Shown here piece after piece: positions 1 through 12,915 of a stretch of 64,000 nucleotides of DNA. The number at the start of each line of letters is the position of its first letter. The first letter of the stretch is position 1. This DNA comes from Gymnothorax reevesii (lineage: Eukaryota; Chordata; Actinopteri; Anguilliformes; Muraenidae): assembly GCA_029721435.1 (NCBI GenBank), contig CM056588.1:41663930-41727929 (forward strand), read 5' to 3'. The position numbers and the translations under genes are program-made. The notes under the pieces are model-generated. The model ran no database searches. It had not been told where the DNA came from and saw only the letters and a program-made list of their open reading frames with translations.

Positions 1-407
1 ATGATGAGCCGCCTTAATGGAGAGCAGTGAATCAGCGCCGAGTGTGTGTTTGGGGTGGGGGTAGCCAGGAAGGCAATGAATTTTCACAATATATCAAGCA
101 TCTTTTAATAATATTTAGGTAACATTTAGCCACGTCAGCAACTACAATATTGACAATAACACCATCCTGGAAACCGTCAAAATAAAAGATACAAATGCTG
201 ACCATCCATCAGCTGTGTATTTTTCGAAAACCCTAAACGGCTTTTCCTCTCTAAAAAGAGTATTTTGGGTCTGGGTCTCCATGCCTCATCTCCTGCTTGG
301 TGATCGAGCATCCAGCCTGACCAAGACTGAGCTGATGTTCCTTCCCACTCAAAATGTCCACAATACTGCTAGACCTCTCTTTCAGTCTGGATAAGAGGGT
401 TCAATCT

Positions 408-815
408 TTACCAAAAACTAGATCAGGGGACTCTAACCTTACCTCAAAACAAGAAAAGGGATGTCAAATCGTACGTGAAAACTAGAATAGGGGTGCACAA
501 ACTTACCGGAAAAGTTGACAAGCAGTCTCCAATCATATACAAAAACTAAATTTTGAGTGTTTAACCTAATCTGTAAACTGAACTAGTGGTGTCCAATCAT
601 AAATGAAAACTATATCAGAGGTGGCCAATCATGCCTGATAACTAGATAAGGGTTGTTTAAACCAGCCCAAAATGTTCCAATCTAACCTGAGAACCTGATC
701 AGGGGTGTCCAATCTAACCAAAGAACTAGATCAGGGATTCCCAATCTACCTAGAGAACTAGATCAGGTGTGTCCAATCTAACCAGAGAACCTAATCAGGG
801 GGGTCTAATCACTCT
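408..815. repeat. Decayed tandem array, ~32-bp unit
   Basis: Degenerate direct repeats built on the words AACTAGATCAGGGG and TGTCCAATCTAACC. The best-preserved units, between about 690 and 812, recur every 32 bases (GATC at 697, 729 and 761, then AATC at 793). Earlier units are longer and more diverged. Each unit carries a CCAAT word. No coding function is suggested. The short reading frame over its right edge (769-969) is incidental. Confidence 0.75.
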
Positions 816-2461
816 GGGAGGCGCCCAGAAGATCTGCATACAGTCCAAATTCCCTTCCTGGCGGGAAGGAAATATTTGCCGTCCACAGGCCAAGTCTCCG
901 CTTCTCTATCCTGCCAGGAGATTTTGGGAGTGTCTCAGGACCACTGAGGGGCACAAACTTTTTACGTGACAAAAAAATATAAATGCAGTATATTTTACCA
1001 AGTACTTTAAGTAAATCTAGAATCAATATCATCCGAATTTTACCTTCTTCCTAAAAAATACGAGAAGATTTCCAATGAGGCAAGATAGTTTGACTCAGTG
1101 GCAGCTTTGCAAGTGGGATGAGAAAATTTCTCTCCTCCACATAGAAACAAGTTATTGGTCTCCACATGGGGGCCGAGGCTAAAACAGGACAAACTAGTTT
1201 TGCCTCGTGGTAAGAGGACACGTTGAAGAACCGAACCATGGCGTAGCACATGTCTAGTCTCCGGCAGTAACAGAAAGTTTCCCTTGTTTCATGACACGCT
1301 GGTCCAGCTTAAACAGGAGCAGGGGGCTTATTGGTCACAGATGTTTGGCTCTAATGAACCGTGAATCTCTCTCAGTGAGGACAGAAGAGAGAAGATGGAG
1401 CTCTGTACACCAGAGGGGCAGATGTGTGTCTTCAGACCCCTGATTCTCTGCTCTGGAGAATGAACACAGGTGGAGAGAGAGAGTTTCCCCACACAGGTGT
1501 CGTACCTGGAGACTCACCTGAGATGTGTCACTGCACACACACTAACAGGTCTGTCTCAGAATCCCTGAGCTCTACCATCTGTCTCTTGAGATGATAGAAC
1601 ATGCCACTGTTTAAGCACGTGGTCTAACCACTGAGTCAGGTTATGAATGATTGATTAAGCACATCAATCAGCAAAAGAGAGACAAATTTATGAGACCAGG
1701 GGCAGAATAGGTGAAGGGCTGCTGATATGTGTGGGCGAGTGATGTGGAGATGGAGAGAGCAAATTAGAATATGATCCACCACGGATGGCACTATGAGGTA
1801 AATTGTGCAGTAAATGAGTGAGTGAATGTAAATTTGCAACTGAGAATGAATGTGCGAGTCGACAACTCAGCAACGGCGTGTTTGAAACAGAAAACCAGAG
1901 TGAATTACAGGCTGAAAGAGCGAATATGAAAGAGTGACAGAAAGATTTAAAACAATCATAGCAATGTACGCATCATCTTACATCTCAGTGCTTCACGGTG
2001 GGGGAGGAGAACAGCTAAACGGAAGTGGAGCCCCGATCTTGGAGATTTTTAGTGACCAAAAAGTACCAGTGAATCAGTGTGCTGGAGGACCAGAGAACAA
2101 AAATGAGACTTTTCCTCAGATTCCCTTCGGGTTTTTCATTGTCCGACCCAAATTCCCAAAGTTCATGACTAATTCAACTATTTTGAAATTCCCAGCTTTA
2201 CAGGAGATTGTTGTGCCTTATCACTTTGGTCAAACGGTACATGCAGGTCAGCCTCCCCGTCTGATCTTCGGACAACACATCCCATCTGAACTGGTCTGAT
2301 GCACTGGGTTAGGATGAGGTATGGTATGGTATGCGAGGATTCTGAGATCTAAGAAGAAAAGGGTGCGTCAGATCCAGCACTGAAACCCTGCCCTGATGTC
2401 TTCGCTTCACTTTGTAACATTCGTGAATTGTTTGTGCCTCAAGTGCTGCTTTCTGCCTCTG
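816..2461. other. No gene recognised; unique sequence
   Basis: This stretch has only short unrelated reading frames on both strands, and no transposon ends, RNA gene or tandem repeat was recognised. The 121-codon frame at 1934-2299 has no recognisable domain or compositional support for being an exon. A short CTGCCTCT/GCCTCT run at 2450-2467 leads into the following minisatellite. Confidence 0.5.
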
Positions 2462-3339
2462 CCTCTAGGGTGATAAATACATGCCTCTGATATAGGTGGC
2501 GATAAATATATGCCTCTGATATATGTGGTGATAAATATATGCCTCTGATATATGTGGTGATAAATATCTGCCTCTGATATATGTGGTGATAAATATTTTC
2601 CTCTATGTGGTGATAAATATATACCTCTGATATATGTGGTGATAAATATTTTCCTCTGATATATGCGGTGATAAATATATGGCTCTGATATAAGTGGCCA
2701 TAAATATATGCCTCTGATATATGTGGTGATAAATATTTTCCTCTATGTGGTGATAAATATATACCTCTGATATATGTGGTGATAAATATTTTCCTCTGAT
2801 ATATGCGGTGATAAATATATGGCTCTGATATATGTGGTGATAAATATTTTCCTCTGATATATGCGATAATAAATATATGCCTCTGATATATGTGGTGATA
2901 AATATATGCCTCTGATATATGTGGTGATAAATATATGCCTCTGATATATGTGGTGATAAGTATATGCCTCTGATATATGTGGTGATAAATATCTGCCTCT
3001 GATATACGTGGTGATAAATATCTGCCTCTGATATATGTGGTGATAAATATTTTCCTCTATGTGGTGATAAATATATACCTCTGATATATGTGGTGATAAA
3101 TATTTTCCTCTGATATATGCGGTGATATATGGCTCTGATATATGTGGTCATAAATATATGCCTCTCATATATGTGGTCATAAATATATACCTCTGATATA
3201 TGTGGTGATAAATATTTTCCTCTGATATATGCGATGATAAATATATGCCTCTGATATATGTGGTGATAAATATATGCCTCTGATATATGTGGTCATAAAT
3301 ATATGCCTCTGATATATGTGGTGATAAATATATGCCTCG
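2462..3339. repeat. 29-bp minisatellite, about 30 units
   Basis: Head-to-tail array of a 29-base unit reading GCCTCTGATATATGTGG then TGATAAATATAT. There are two main variants: one with ATATGCCTC and one with ATTTTCCTC plus GCGGTG. A shortened unit lacks five bases (GATAT) and appears at 2597, 2737 and 3051. The stretches following 2597 and 2737 match for about 100 bases, so blocks of five units (140 bp) were duplicated as a group. Because 29 is not divisible by 3 and the unit lacks stops on the minus strand, long minus-strand reading frames arise (2603-3151 and 3148-3372) that encode a 29-residue periodic peptide. I regard these as by-products of the repeat. Confidence 0.95.
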
Positions 3340-3534
3340 ATCTGCGCAGCCATGTTTGCTCTGTCTACTCAACGTGTTACTACCAGCTGTTCGAAGTTAA
3401 GTAAATGCGGAGGACTTCAGGATGATGTTTTTTTTGCTGTGTATGTGCTGTTAGGTCACAAACATTCATTTCCACTAACCTGCCCAAGGTTGTACTGATG
3501 ACATAGCCCAGTTAATGTAAATGTCCCATTTTTA

Positions 3535-3788
3535 AAGGCCCCCTATTATGTCACCAGGTGCACAGCTAATTAGTTATTACAAGCCATTTCAAAATCTCTT
3601 CCCTCTTGACATCACATGGGGAAGTAACCAACCAGAGGCAAGGAGAACTGATCATCTTCAACCAAGCAGTCAATCAGATTTCATTATTTTGGGTGGTAAC
3701 TCCCATTTGTGATGTCAGGTAGGGGATACTTTGACCTGGATCACAACGGCTAATTAGCTGTGCACCTGGTGGCACAATAGGGGACCTT
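3535..3788. mobile_element. 254-bp MITE with ~40-bp inverted ends (copy 1)
   Basis: The ends are inverted copies: AAGGCCCCCTATTATGTCAC with ACCAGGTGCACAGCTAATTA on the left pairs with CTAATTAGCTGTGCACC and TGGCACAATAGGGGACCTT on the right. TA is present on both sides, as expected for a TA target duplication. There is no coding capacity. A diverged second copy lies at 59399-59645, with matching ends and interior (both contain a TTGAYATCACA word followed by a GGRAGTRACCA word), which shows this is a dispersed family. The TA duplication suggests mobilisation by a Tc1/mariner-type or other TA-targeting transposase; the superfamily is inferred. Confidence 0.85.
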
Positions 3789-3861
3789 TAAATGAAATAT
3801 CATCAAATTCATGCATTTCATCTACAACCTTTAGCTGTAAAACCATGGTTAAAAAAAACAA

Positions 3862-5376
3862 CAACCCAATTCCAAAATAGTTGGGACAAAGTGTAAATTG
3901 TGAATAAAATCAAAATGCAATCACACCAGCCAGCATTTTATTTACAATAGAACAGAAATAAAATAGCTAATGTTTAAACAGAGAAATTCTACAATTTTAT
4001 TCACAAAATGAGCTCATTTCAAATTTAATGGCTGCTAGAGGTCTCAAAAAAGTTGGGACAGGGGCCTGATTATCATCCCCTCTTCTTTTTAACACTGAGT
4101 GGAGGCGTCTGGGCATTGAGGAGACAAGTTTCTTGAGTTTAGCCATTGGAATTTGATCCCACTCCTGTTTAATACAGTTTTCCAGCTGCCGGAGAGTTTT
4201 GGGCCTCCTTTGACGGACTCTTTGTTTAATTATGCACCAAATGTTCTCAACCAATGAAAGATCAGGACTGCAGGCAGACCAGTTCAGCACAGGGACAGTA
4301 TGTGGGTTTGCACTGTCCTCCTGAAATACCCAAGGCCTTCCCTGGAATAGATGCCATCTGGAGGGGAACGTATGTTCCTCTAAATACCTTTCAGCATTCA
4401 TGGTGTTTTTCAAAACATACAAGTGTCCCACACCATACGCACTGATGCATCCCCATACCATCAGAGATGCTGGCTTTTAAACTAAACGCTGATGACCGGA
4501 GGGATGGTCTCTCTCTTTTTTAGCCTTGAGGACACGAGGCCCATGATTTCTAACAAGAATGTCAAATTTGAACTCGTCTGACCACAGGACACTTTGCTAT
4601 GATCTATTTCAAATGAGCCTTGGCCCACAGAACATGGCAGCGCTTCTGGATCATGCTCACCAATAGCTTCCTTTTTGCATGATAGAGTTTTAGGTGGCAT
4701 CTGAGGATGGCACGGAGGACTGTGTTTACAGTGGGTTCTTGAAGTATTCCTGGGCCCATTTAGTAATGTTAATGACAGAATCATGGCGGTGCGTGATGCA
4801 GTGGCATTTAAGGGCCCGAAGATCCCGGGCATCCAGAAAAGGTCTTCGGCCTTGTCCCTTGTCCTCCAGAGATTTTTCCAGTTTCTCTGAATCTTTTGAT
4901 GATGTTATGCATTGTCGATGATGTGACATTCAAAGCCTTTGCAAATTGATGTTGAGGAACATTGTTTTTAAAGTATTCCACAATTTTTTTACGCAATCCT
5001 TCACAGGTTGGAGAGCCTCTGGCCATCTTTAGTTCTGAGAGACTCAGCCTCACTAAGACATTCCTTTTATAGCCAATCATGTTACACACCTGATGCCAAC
5101 TTCATTACTTGCTAAATGTTCATTCAGCTGATTCTCTTATATATTAATTGCTTTTTCCACCCTTTTTTGCCTGTGTCCCAACTTTTTGGAGACCTGTTGC
5201 AGCCAGAAAATTTGAAATAAGCTGGATAAAAATGCATAATGTCTCAGTTTAAATGTTTGAAATGTTATCTATTTTCTATTGTAAATAACATGTTGGCTCA
5301 TGTGATCTGAAATTCATTGCATTTAGATTTTATTCACAATTTACACTTTGTCCCAACTATTTTGAAATTGGGGCTG
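3862..5376 (-). mobile_element. Tc1-like DNA transposon, degenerate (copy A)
   Basis: About 1.5 kb bounded by ~60-bp terminal inverted repeats. The left end reads CAACCCAATTCCAAAATAG TTGGGACAAAG; the right end is its complement and finishes in GGGGCTG followed by TA. A left-flanking TA is not preserved. The element encodes a minus-strand transposase remnant. The same family occurs at 24632-26030, where both TA flanks survive. This matches the usual Tc1 plan of 1.3-1.6 kb with a single intron-less transposase gene. Confidence 0.9.
3997..5089 (-). pseudogene. Tc1-like DDE transposase, multiply frameshifted
   Basis: Transposase that would bind the element ends through an N-terminal helix-turn-helix pair and cut and paste at TA sites using a DDE core. 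Reading on the minus strand from 5089: an N-terminal DNA-binding piece (frame 4808-5089, including HNIIKRFRETGK), a linker piece in another frame (4726-4929, ending near WAQEYFKNP), and the C-terminal catalytic half (3997-4461). That half shows [14 protein letters not shown], a FQEDSANPHT region and CSPDLSLVENIW. The FQEDSANPHT region is altered from the usual QDNAKPHTA, and about 14 residues after it are missing compared with the sister copy. Frame changes and stops mean it cannot be functional. Family assignment is by motif; confidence is high for Tc1-like and low for any named subfamily. Confidence 0.9.
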
Positions 5377-5378
5377 TA

Positions 5379-5787
5379 AATGACATAAATAAGTAAATTC
5401 AATTGAATTGCTCAAAAGCAAGAAATAAAGCAAAAATAAATGTAACTGCTGATAAAATTATATTTGTTTCAAACAACACTGAAATGCAATGGAAAGATTT
5501 ACATCATTTAATACCAAAATCCACTTATATTTTCTTCTCAATGAGCGAATAAGCACATTTTGCTCTGAAAATGTATATATTTCTAGGCAGATCACTGACA
5601 TGTTCATGACTCACAAATAAAAGAGAATGAAGGAATTCAAACACATCCTTCGCAAACACACCAATGCGAAATTAAACGGAAACATTTCAATGCCAAGCTC
5701 AGGTTAAGAATTAAGAATGAAAATACCAGAATCACGAAAAACACCAAATTCTGTCACAGCCCACGAACCCCTAATTGCATTTTAGTA

Positions 5788-5828
<41 letters not shown>

Positions 5829-8800
5829 ATGTATATACACAAACAAACAAACAAACACACAAGCATGCATGTGCGCACACACACACACACACACACACAC
5901 ACTCGCAGGTAGAAATCCTGAGAAATTTAAGATCCTGGGGGGGAGCTTGGATGGGACCCACTATATCATAATCTGGCAGCGGTGGCAGGTTATTGGACTG
6001 CGTTTCCCAGAGTATGTCTCTTTGCCCTCCTTCAGGGCCTCTCTGTGCTCTGCTGTCCATGGTCCTGAACTGCACTCCTACATAGCCCCGTGTCCAGTGA
6101 CATTTCTCACACGTTCGAGCGTGACTTCCTGTCTCGCGGGGGTTTGATGTGGCGATGAGCATGGCTGTCGCCATGCCTAGGGAGTGCATTTGGCTTTGTA
6201 AGGCCACAGCTGAAAGCCACTCTGTGAAAGACCCACTCAGAAAAATGTGACCACCATGGCAAATAAGCACCTAGGACAAAAGCGCCCCCCTTTCAGTAAA
6301 CGACATACATGATGGATAATCACACAGCATGATAATACTAGCATTTTCCTTCGGCAGTTATCAAACAGTCCTATGTTTTCAAAATGGTCTCTGGAAATGC
6401 GTGTAAGTGCCTGCAGGCACGTTATGTTCCTGCACATTTACATGTGATTGCAATTGCAAAAAAACTGTGAGTGCAAATGCATAAGCGTGTGAGCCAGTGC
6501 ATTGAGTGTGCATGTCTGAGTTATCAAGCATGGCAGGAAGTGTATGTGCACCTCATACACCACCATTCCTTCATGTTTTAGTGCCCCCCCCCCAAACACC
6601 AAAAATCCCCCACGCTTCCCCCACCATTCCCTTCCCCCCGTGAGTATAGGACAGGGACAGCACTGCCCCCGTTCATCAGATCAGTCTGCTTTAGTCATAA
6701 TTTAACTCCCCTCTGATAAAGGCTGCAGAGGAGACACAGATAAGCTCTGCAGTTTAAACACAGACAGGGAGCATTGACACTCAGAGGCCATTCAGAGAAC
6801 CGCCGTGGCCTGAGAAATCAGGTGCGGCACCATTCACACCGAGAGCTTCCAGCCCTCTGATTGGCCAACGGGACTCCGCCATCACACGCGAGTCATGCCA
6901 ATTGGCCTCCATCAATCAGCACTTTTCAAAAAGTAGGACAAACTAATGAATTCAATGTAGCTTTCCCATTCAAACGGCAGGGTAAAAACTGCAAATACCA
7001 GGGTATGAGATCACGAGGGGGCATACTGAGCATTCAGTGAAGACCTTGCATTAGCTCTTCACTTGACTTAAGAGCTATTCTGGCAGAGAACTGAAGCACT
7101 AAGAGATTTCATGAATTGATTTTTTTTTTCCCAGCATCCAAACAGAGAGGTGAATCAATCAAGATCTCTAAGGGTTAATCTTAACACAGCACTAAAATTT
7201 CAGCTGGAATGTTCCTCAGTCCTAATGTGATGTTATAATTGTGGGAGACTTGGAGACTGAAAGACCATGTGTAATCAGCTTAAGTTCATGCTATGCAATC
7301 CATGAGATGCACTTCTGCATTTCTTCCATTGACCACAGTGAAAAAATGAGAGAGAGGAAAGAGATGCGAGACACGATAAACACAAAAACACAAAAGGAGA
7401 GTAACTTGGATAAATGACAGCTGGACGACAAAAGGGCCAAGTGTTTGTCTGTCTGTCGCATTTCCTCCGCTACTTTCCACGAGGTGGGGCAATCGATAAG
7501 CAGGGTGTCAGTCAGGCAGCCACTGCTGTCTTGATTCTGTGAAAACAATCGACTGAAATACGGGGAACTCGGCCAATGGGCTTAGACAGGAGCGCCAAAT
7601 CCCAGAGAATCCGCTGAGTCTACGATTGGCCTCTGGGAACTCGGTAACCAGTGAGACCTCATCAGCCATTGGTTACATATGGAGGTGGAAAAGTAATTGA
7701 GCCCCCCGGTTACAGCAGAGCTAGTGACAAAAATGAATTTTCAACACAGGTTCCTAGAAGTCCAAAGACCAAAACAAAAAAATTTACTGGATGAAAATCC
7801 GCTGATCTGTGTACCTTTCTTAAACACACACGCACTTTGTAAAGTAGGACATTTGCGTTCCCAGGAGCATTATAATTCCATGAACCTCTCCGCGAACAAA
7901 AGCAAAAACCTGAACTTCTAGAGGTACAGAACATTCACTCACCTAACAGGGAGAAAATATTTGCACCGAGAGGTTTATGGTCAGTCAGTACAGCAAACAT
8001 AAAGTGGACTCTAAAATGGATAATATATGGGTATTCTGTGTCATGTTACCTGTGGAAACAAGGTTTGGACACTCATCGCCTCAGATGTTGCTGAAATTAT
8101 AAAATGGTTTACACTGATGAAAGAAGTATTCTCTACAAATTTTTCATAAAAATATTTACTGGTGTCTTAAATAACAGTACATTTCTATGGTCCAAGTCAG
8201 CTGATTTGATAGTGATAAAATGCAATGTAATTAATTTAGACATCCATTTCTCCTGACAGAAAAAATAATCATCAAAATTTTCAATTAGAAAAGTTTATCA
8301 AGGGTACAGAAATTAATTTGTTCAGCTCCATGTTTTATCCCCGCATAGTGCACTTATACTGTACACAGTTCAGTAATATTTGCAAAATGTGGGGAACAGA
8401 GGCTTAATTAGGGGTGTGTGGTTGTTGTTTTGGATTCCTTGTTCCTTGATCAGTGATACTGCCAAAGCTGGTCCGAATCGGAGCAATAATTTTAAATTTT
8501 AAACATCTGCAGTAAAAATGGCCGACTACCATTAATGAAACTAATAAACATTTTTACAAAAAATGTTTAAATAATATTTTGGTCATCAGTGGACACCACC
8601 GTTTCATTAACATCTGCAGGTGTCACACTTTGCTAACTTGACATTGGAATTACACTATTGTAACATTAGAAACATGCTGCTCAGAGATCTATATTAGTGG
8701 ACTCGAGATCAGTTAACATCCTCCCATTGAGCACAGACTTTGTATTTAATCCTGCACATATAATAAAAGGCTGGAGTGTATGTTCCAGGCGCGGATTTTG

Positions 8801-9034
8801 TAATTGTAATAAAGGGAAGGAGGGAGGGAGGATGGGAGAGAGAGAGAGAGAGAACAAAAGAGAGAAAAAACACCTGCTCTACACTTGATTGTGAACTACG
8901 ATTTTATTATTCCATCTCTAATCTTTTGAATCATAGCAATGTATCTGAAAATCCAAAAGCCCTCACAAAAGTGAAATGCCTCATTATTGAGGTCATCTCC
9001 AGTTCAAGAACTTTATCGGAACAAACTGTGAAAA
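5379..9034. other. Unique sequence, CA repeats, CCAAT clusters; no gene recognised
   Basis: No protein homology was recognised. It contains the (CA) tracts at 5789-5902, a C-rich stretch near 6583-6639, and a GGGA/GA purine tract at 8807-8860. Two short segments are rich in CCAAT or ATTGG words: 6850-6925 (CTGATTGGCCAACGG, CCAATTGGCC, CATCAATCAG) and 7565-7675 (two inverted blocks sharing GGAACTCGG and a CCAAT/ATTGG core). Such clusters can be promoter-like but no transcript evidence can be seen. Short ORFs here overlap each other on both strands and look random. Confidence 0.45.
5789..5902. repeat. Compound (CA)n microsatellite
   Basis: (AC)18 at 5789-5824, an intervening AAAC-rich bridge around 5840-5858, then (CA)13-14 at 5876-5902. 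It forces cysteine/valine or histidine/threonine repeats into overlapping reading frames (5782-6270 minus, 5869-6147 plus), which should not be taken as genes. Confidence 0.95.
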
Positions 9035-9990
9035 ATGACTGTGTGCACGTTACAATGTGCAAGTTACCCATCCCATGTGCACTGATGCACCCCTATACCA
9101 TCACGAATGCAGTTTATGAACTATGCACTGATACCCAGCTGGACTGTCCCTCGCCTCTTAAACCAAAATATGTGGTGAGCATGATTTAAAAAACAAAGTT
9201 CACATTTTGATTGGTCCGACCACAATACAAATTTCCACTTCAACTCAGTCCATATGAAATGAGCTTGGGCTCAGAGAAGACAGTGGCATTTCAGAATCTT
9301 GTTTATGAATGGATTTAGCTTTACATGGAAGATTTTTTGTGTATGATCGACAAACTGTGTTCACGGAGAGTAGATTTCAGAAGTCTTGTTGATCCCATGC
9401 AGTGATATTCACAACAAAATCTTGTCTATTTATAATGCAATGCTGTCTGAGGGCCTGAAGATCCTAGCCATTCAATATTGTTTTTTGGCCTTGTCCCTTA
9501 AGTATAGAGACTTCTCTCAATTCTTTGAATCTTTTTATTTTATTATACAGTGTAGATAACCCCAAATTCTTCACAATCTTACATTATTCTAAAATTGTTT
9601 AATTACTAGCCCACGCAGTCTTTCACGTGGTGGAAAGTGGTGAAGCCCTCGCCAATTTTAGTCCTGAGAGACTCTGCCTCCCTGGGACACTCTGCTCCTG
9701 GCCAATGATGTCACTGAACTGTCACCAATTAACCAATTTAGCAGAGAGATGTTCCATCAGGTATACATATATATGTATATATATATTTTTTTTCCATCAT
9801 AAAACTTTTCCAGTCTTTTGTAGTCCCTGTCCCAGCTTTTTTGAAACATGATGCTGGCATGTAATTCAAAATGAACAAATATTTTAAAAATAATAATAAA
9901 TGAAATATAATTTCTCAGTTTAAATATTTGACAAGTTCTCTTTATTCTACTTTCAATTAAATATAGGGTTTAAATGATTTGCATATCATT
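9035..9990 (-). mobile_element. Old Tc1-like element fragment
   Basis: On the minus strand the segment around 9062-9100 reads through GCISAHGMGNL, the strand-turn motif of Tc1 transposases. The segment around 9640-9680 reads LSGLKLARASPL, resembling the protein N-terminus. A stretch near 9825-9860 (CCCTGTCCCAGCTTTTTTG) and ATGATTTGCATATCATTGC near 9976 resemble the terminal region of a common teleost Tc1-like family, but the outermost inverted repeat is not preserved and the other end is missing. Stops and frameshifts are numerous, so this is a truncated relic older than the elements at 3862 and 24632. Confidence 0.7.
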
Positions 9991-11562
9991 GCTTCCTGTT
10001 CGTATTTACACAGCTTTCCGGGCTTTTGGGAAAAGGAGTTGGGCGCACACATGTGCACGGAAGCACACACACACACGCACACACACACAAACTCACACAT
10101 CAAACATATGAAAGCTTTTCTGTTTGAGCAGTTCAAACACCATTTGAATTCAGAGAAAATGGTTTTTCAGTAGTTGCCCTTGGACAGATAACGCTGTTTA
10201 ACCATGAGGACCTACGGGTAGAAGTTCAAACCCTAAACTGACAGGAGTTTGGCATGGGGGGGTATTTGGGGTTAGGCAAGATAATGGTTAAATCATGACG
10301 TCAAATTTATGAAGCCAACAGCAAGGCCCACATTCATTAAACTCTAATTTGTTTGGTTGAGAATCTCTCTTTATTCCTCCTATAAAGGGACTGGCAAATG
10401 ACAAAATAATGCACAGAAACACCTACTACTTTATGACTAAAGACAAAGCTGCAGGCTTCTTCCTGCTGGTATTTTGAGCTGGTTTTCAGCCTGCTGATGC
10501 ACTTTTTTGAACACTACATTGGAAAAGGGCATTGGCCTGTAATGTGCGCATACTGCACTGTCATCTCTTCATTGGGTACATGCATGCATAACAACACGTA
10601 TGCATCCCACTTACTCTCGCACGCACGCGCACACACACGCACACAGATACACACACAGGAGAACGTCAGAACATGAGGTACTCTGCTAAATTATAAAACA
10701 TACAGCATGTTTGGCCATGACTGTCTGCAAATGGGCACCTAAAAAAAACTGTTGGGCTTGGTTGGGGTTAATGGTGGAGTCAGTCATATGCTCCCAGCTG
10801 GACCTGAAGGTGTACGTGCATGAATGTAATATATGCATGAGTACATGTGCATGCACGGGTGTGTGTGTGTGTGCCTGAGTGTAAGCAAGTGCATGCATGA
10901 ACACAAGTATGTGCCAGTGTGAATGCAGGCATGTGTGAATGGATGCATTTTTATGTGTGTGCCACTTTATAAGCACATGGGTATGTGTGCATGTCTTCCT
11001 TTGGTGCAAAACTACACAACTTGAAATGACCATCACATTTCAGGATCATTAAAATGTGGCACAACAGGTGCGATGACTCTGAGGCCTATATAAATTAAAG
11101 CACTTACCCTGACCTGCTCATAAGTAATACCCAGCTGTACAGGACTACGGCTGCAGCTGCAGACTGCACGTCTGTACCAGCTGAAAAGGTGTTGTTGAGG
11201 GTTAACAGCGCTGATACGTGCAGGGGTGTAAATTACGGAAGACTGGGAAAAATCCCCCCCTCCCCTCTCTCTCTCACTCAGACACACACACACGCACACG
11301 CACACATCTTCGTACATCTAAACTTATGATAACATTTCATTGACTTCCATGCATTTTTTGTGTGTATCTACAGCCTTTCCCCATGTTAGCAATAAGCAAG
11401 GCACGCCTAACCTAAACCCTTACCCAAACCTTCCTAAACAAAGAAGTCAAAATTTGCCTTTGAAGGTGTGTAGACAGGTAAAAAGGTCCTCACTTTCCAA
11501 TAATTTCACCACTGTTGAGGGAAGAATGTTTTTTTTAGTCCTCACTGTGTCGCAAGTGCAAG

Positions 11563-11599
<37 letters not shown>

Positions 11600-12915
11600 G
11601 TCTCCTGCAGGGGTAGATATGTGCAGACAGACATGATGTAGCCCGAGCAGGTGCTTCATTTCTCCTCAGAAAGACTTCTTTGTTCATTTACCCAGAAATG
11701 ATTGCAAAACGTTTTTTGTTCTCTTTCTGTCCCAAATGCCACATCACCTCCCTCTCTGGCCACATATTGTGTCAATATTTTCTCTCCGACAAGCATCCAA
11801 ACTCACGGGAACGAGTCCGCATTTCACAGACGGTCCTGTTTTCTGTCGTTCTGTGTCGATCAAAAACCGACAGAACGAGAAGTCTCCTGCAGAGAGCCGA
11901 GCGGCATTCCGGGAGAAGAGCAGTTTTGCATTTAACCGGCGCTGAGCAGGGATGCAGATTGTCATTTTTCCCGTTGGCTCTGCAGTGAGAGCAGCCATGA
12001 TCTGAAGCACCCACCTCACCAGCACACTGTTCATGCACAGGAAACAAAGGGTTTCTGGGGCAGTGCCTGTGACTCCCATGGCCCACGAGCGGCCCGTATC
12101 ATTCAACAAATGGGACACCACAGCAGCTTGTGGCACGTTCTGACCAAATTGAGTAGTATATTAATGTGGCATTGTCGCGGCCGAGCATGCCTATACATTG
12201 TTATACGAGAGACTCTAAAGCTGAAAAAAAAAAACCCTCTAAAGCTGACCATGGTCTTGGCTTTCGTACATGACTTTGATCTCTTGCAGTGTTACTGAGA
12301 ATATAATTCCTTGGAATACATACAGTCTTTTCATGTGTTGGCTTTCCTTTTGTTTATCTTCAATTATACCGCGTGCAATCCAATATTACGGACGGTGAAC
12401 TCAGTAGAGATCTCACGGGGGTGCGTGTCTTTCAAGTCTCCTCAGCCAGACATGACAGCAAAGAAACAAACGTCTCAAAATTTACGCTAGCAAACTGGGC
12501 GTTTGAAAAGAAAAATATTAACTAAAATAAACTATGAGTCCTGCCCTGAGAAAATAATTAGTTTTTTTGGAAGGAACAGCCATGATTAGCAACTATGATT
12601 TTCCGTGATATAACGTTAAACTATCAAATTTTAGCAATCATTTTTCTTTCTTAAAAAGATAAAACTGATTTCGAACTTAAAATAAAATAAAACAGCTTTA
12701 ACACAGACATTTTAAAATGCTTGTGCTAGCAGTGGATTGGACCTGCTAAACCACCAGGAGCTGCACTCAGCTGTGCTAGTGATTAGCAGTCTGTAACGTT
12801 ACATGAGGAAAACCTTGTAAGAATTCAGTTTTAGAGGTTCCACCCAGTAGAATTCACTTTCAATTATGGAGATCTGTTCTCCTGGTGAGCTGTTTGGTTA
12901 TTGCCACTGTCGACT
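9991..12915. repeat. CA/GT-rich region, otherwise unique
   Basis: Clusters of alternating purine-pyrimidine repeats: 10046-10087, 10610-10660, 10850-10990 (interrupted GTGCATG words), 11280-11307 and (AC)14-15 at 11569-11597. Between them the sequence is single-copy in this window and no gene, RNA or transposon end was recognised. A small local duplication of CTCTAAAGCTGA occurs near 12210 and 12237, separated by a poly-A run. Overlapping short frames on both strands at 11680-12136 have no recognised domain. Confidence 0.6.

Noticed and set aside
2603..3151. 182-codon minus-strand ORF as a repeat protein gene
   Set aside because: It follows entirely from a stop-free 29-bp repeat, has no non-repetitive domain, and runs out of frame where units are deleted.
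2462..3339. CRISPR array, suggested by many ~29-base repeats
   Set aside because: The units are joined head to tail with no spacers between them, and the context is a vertebrate genome. It is a minisatellite.
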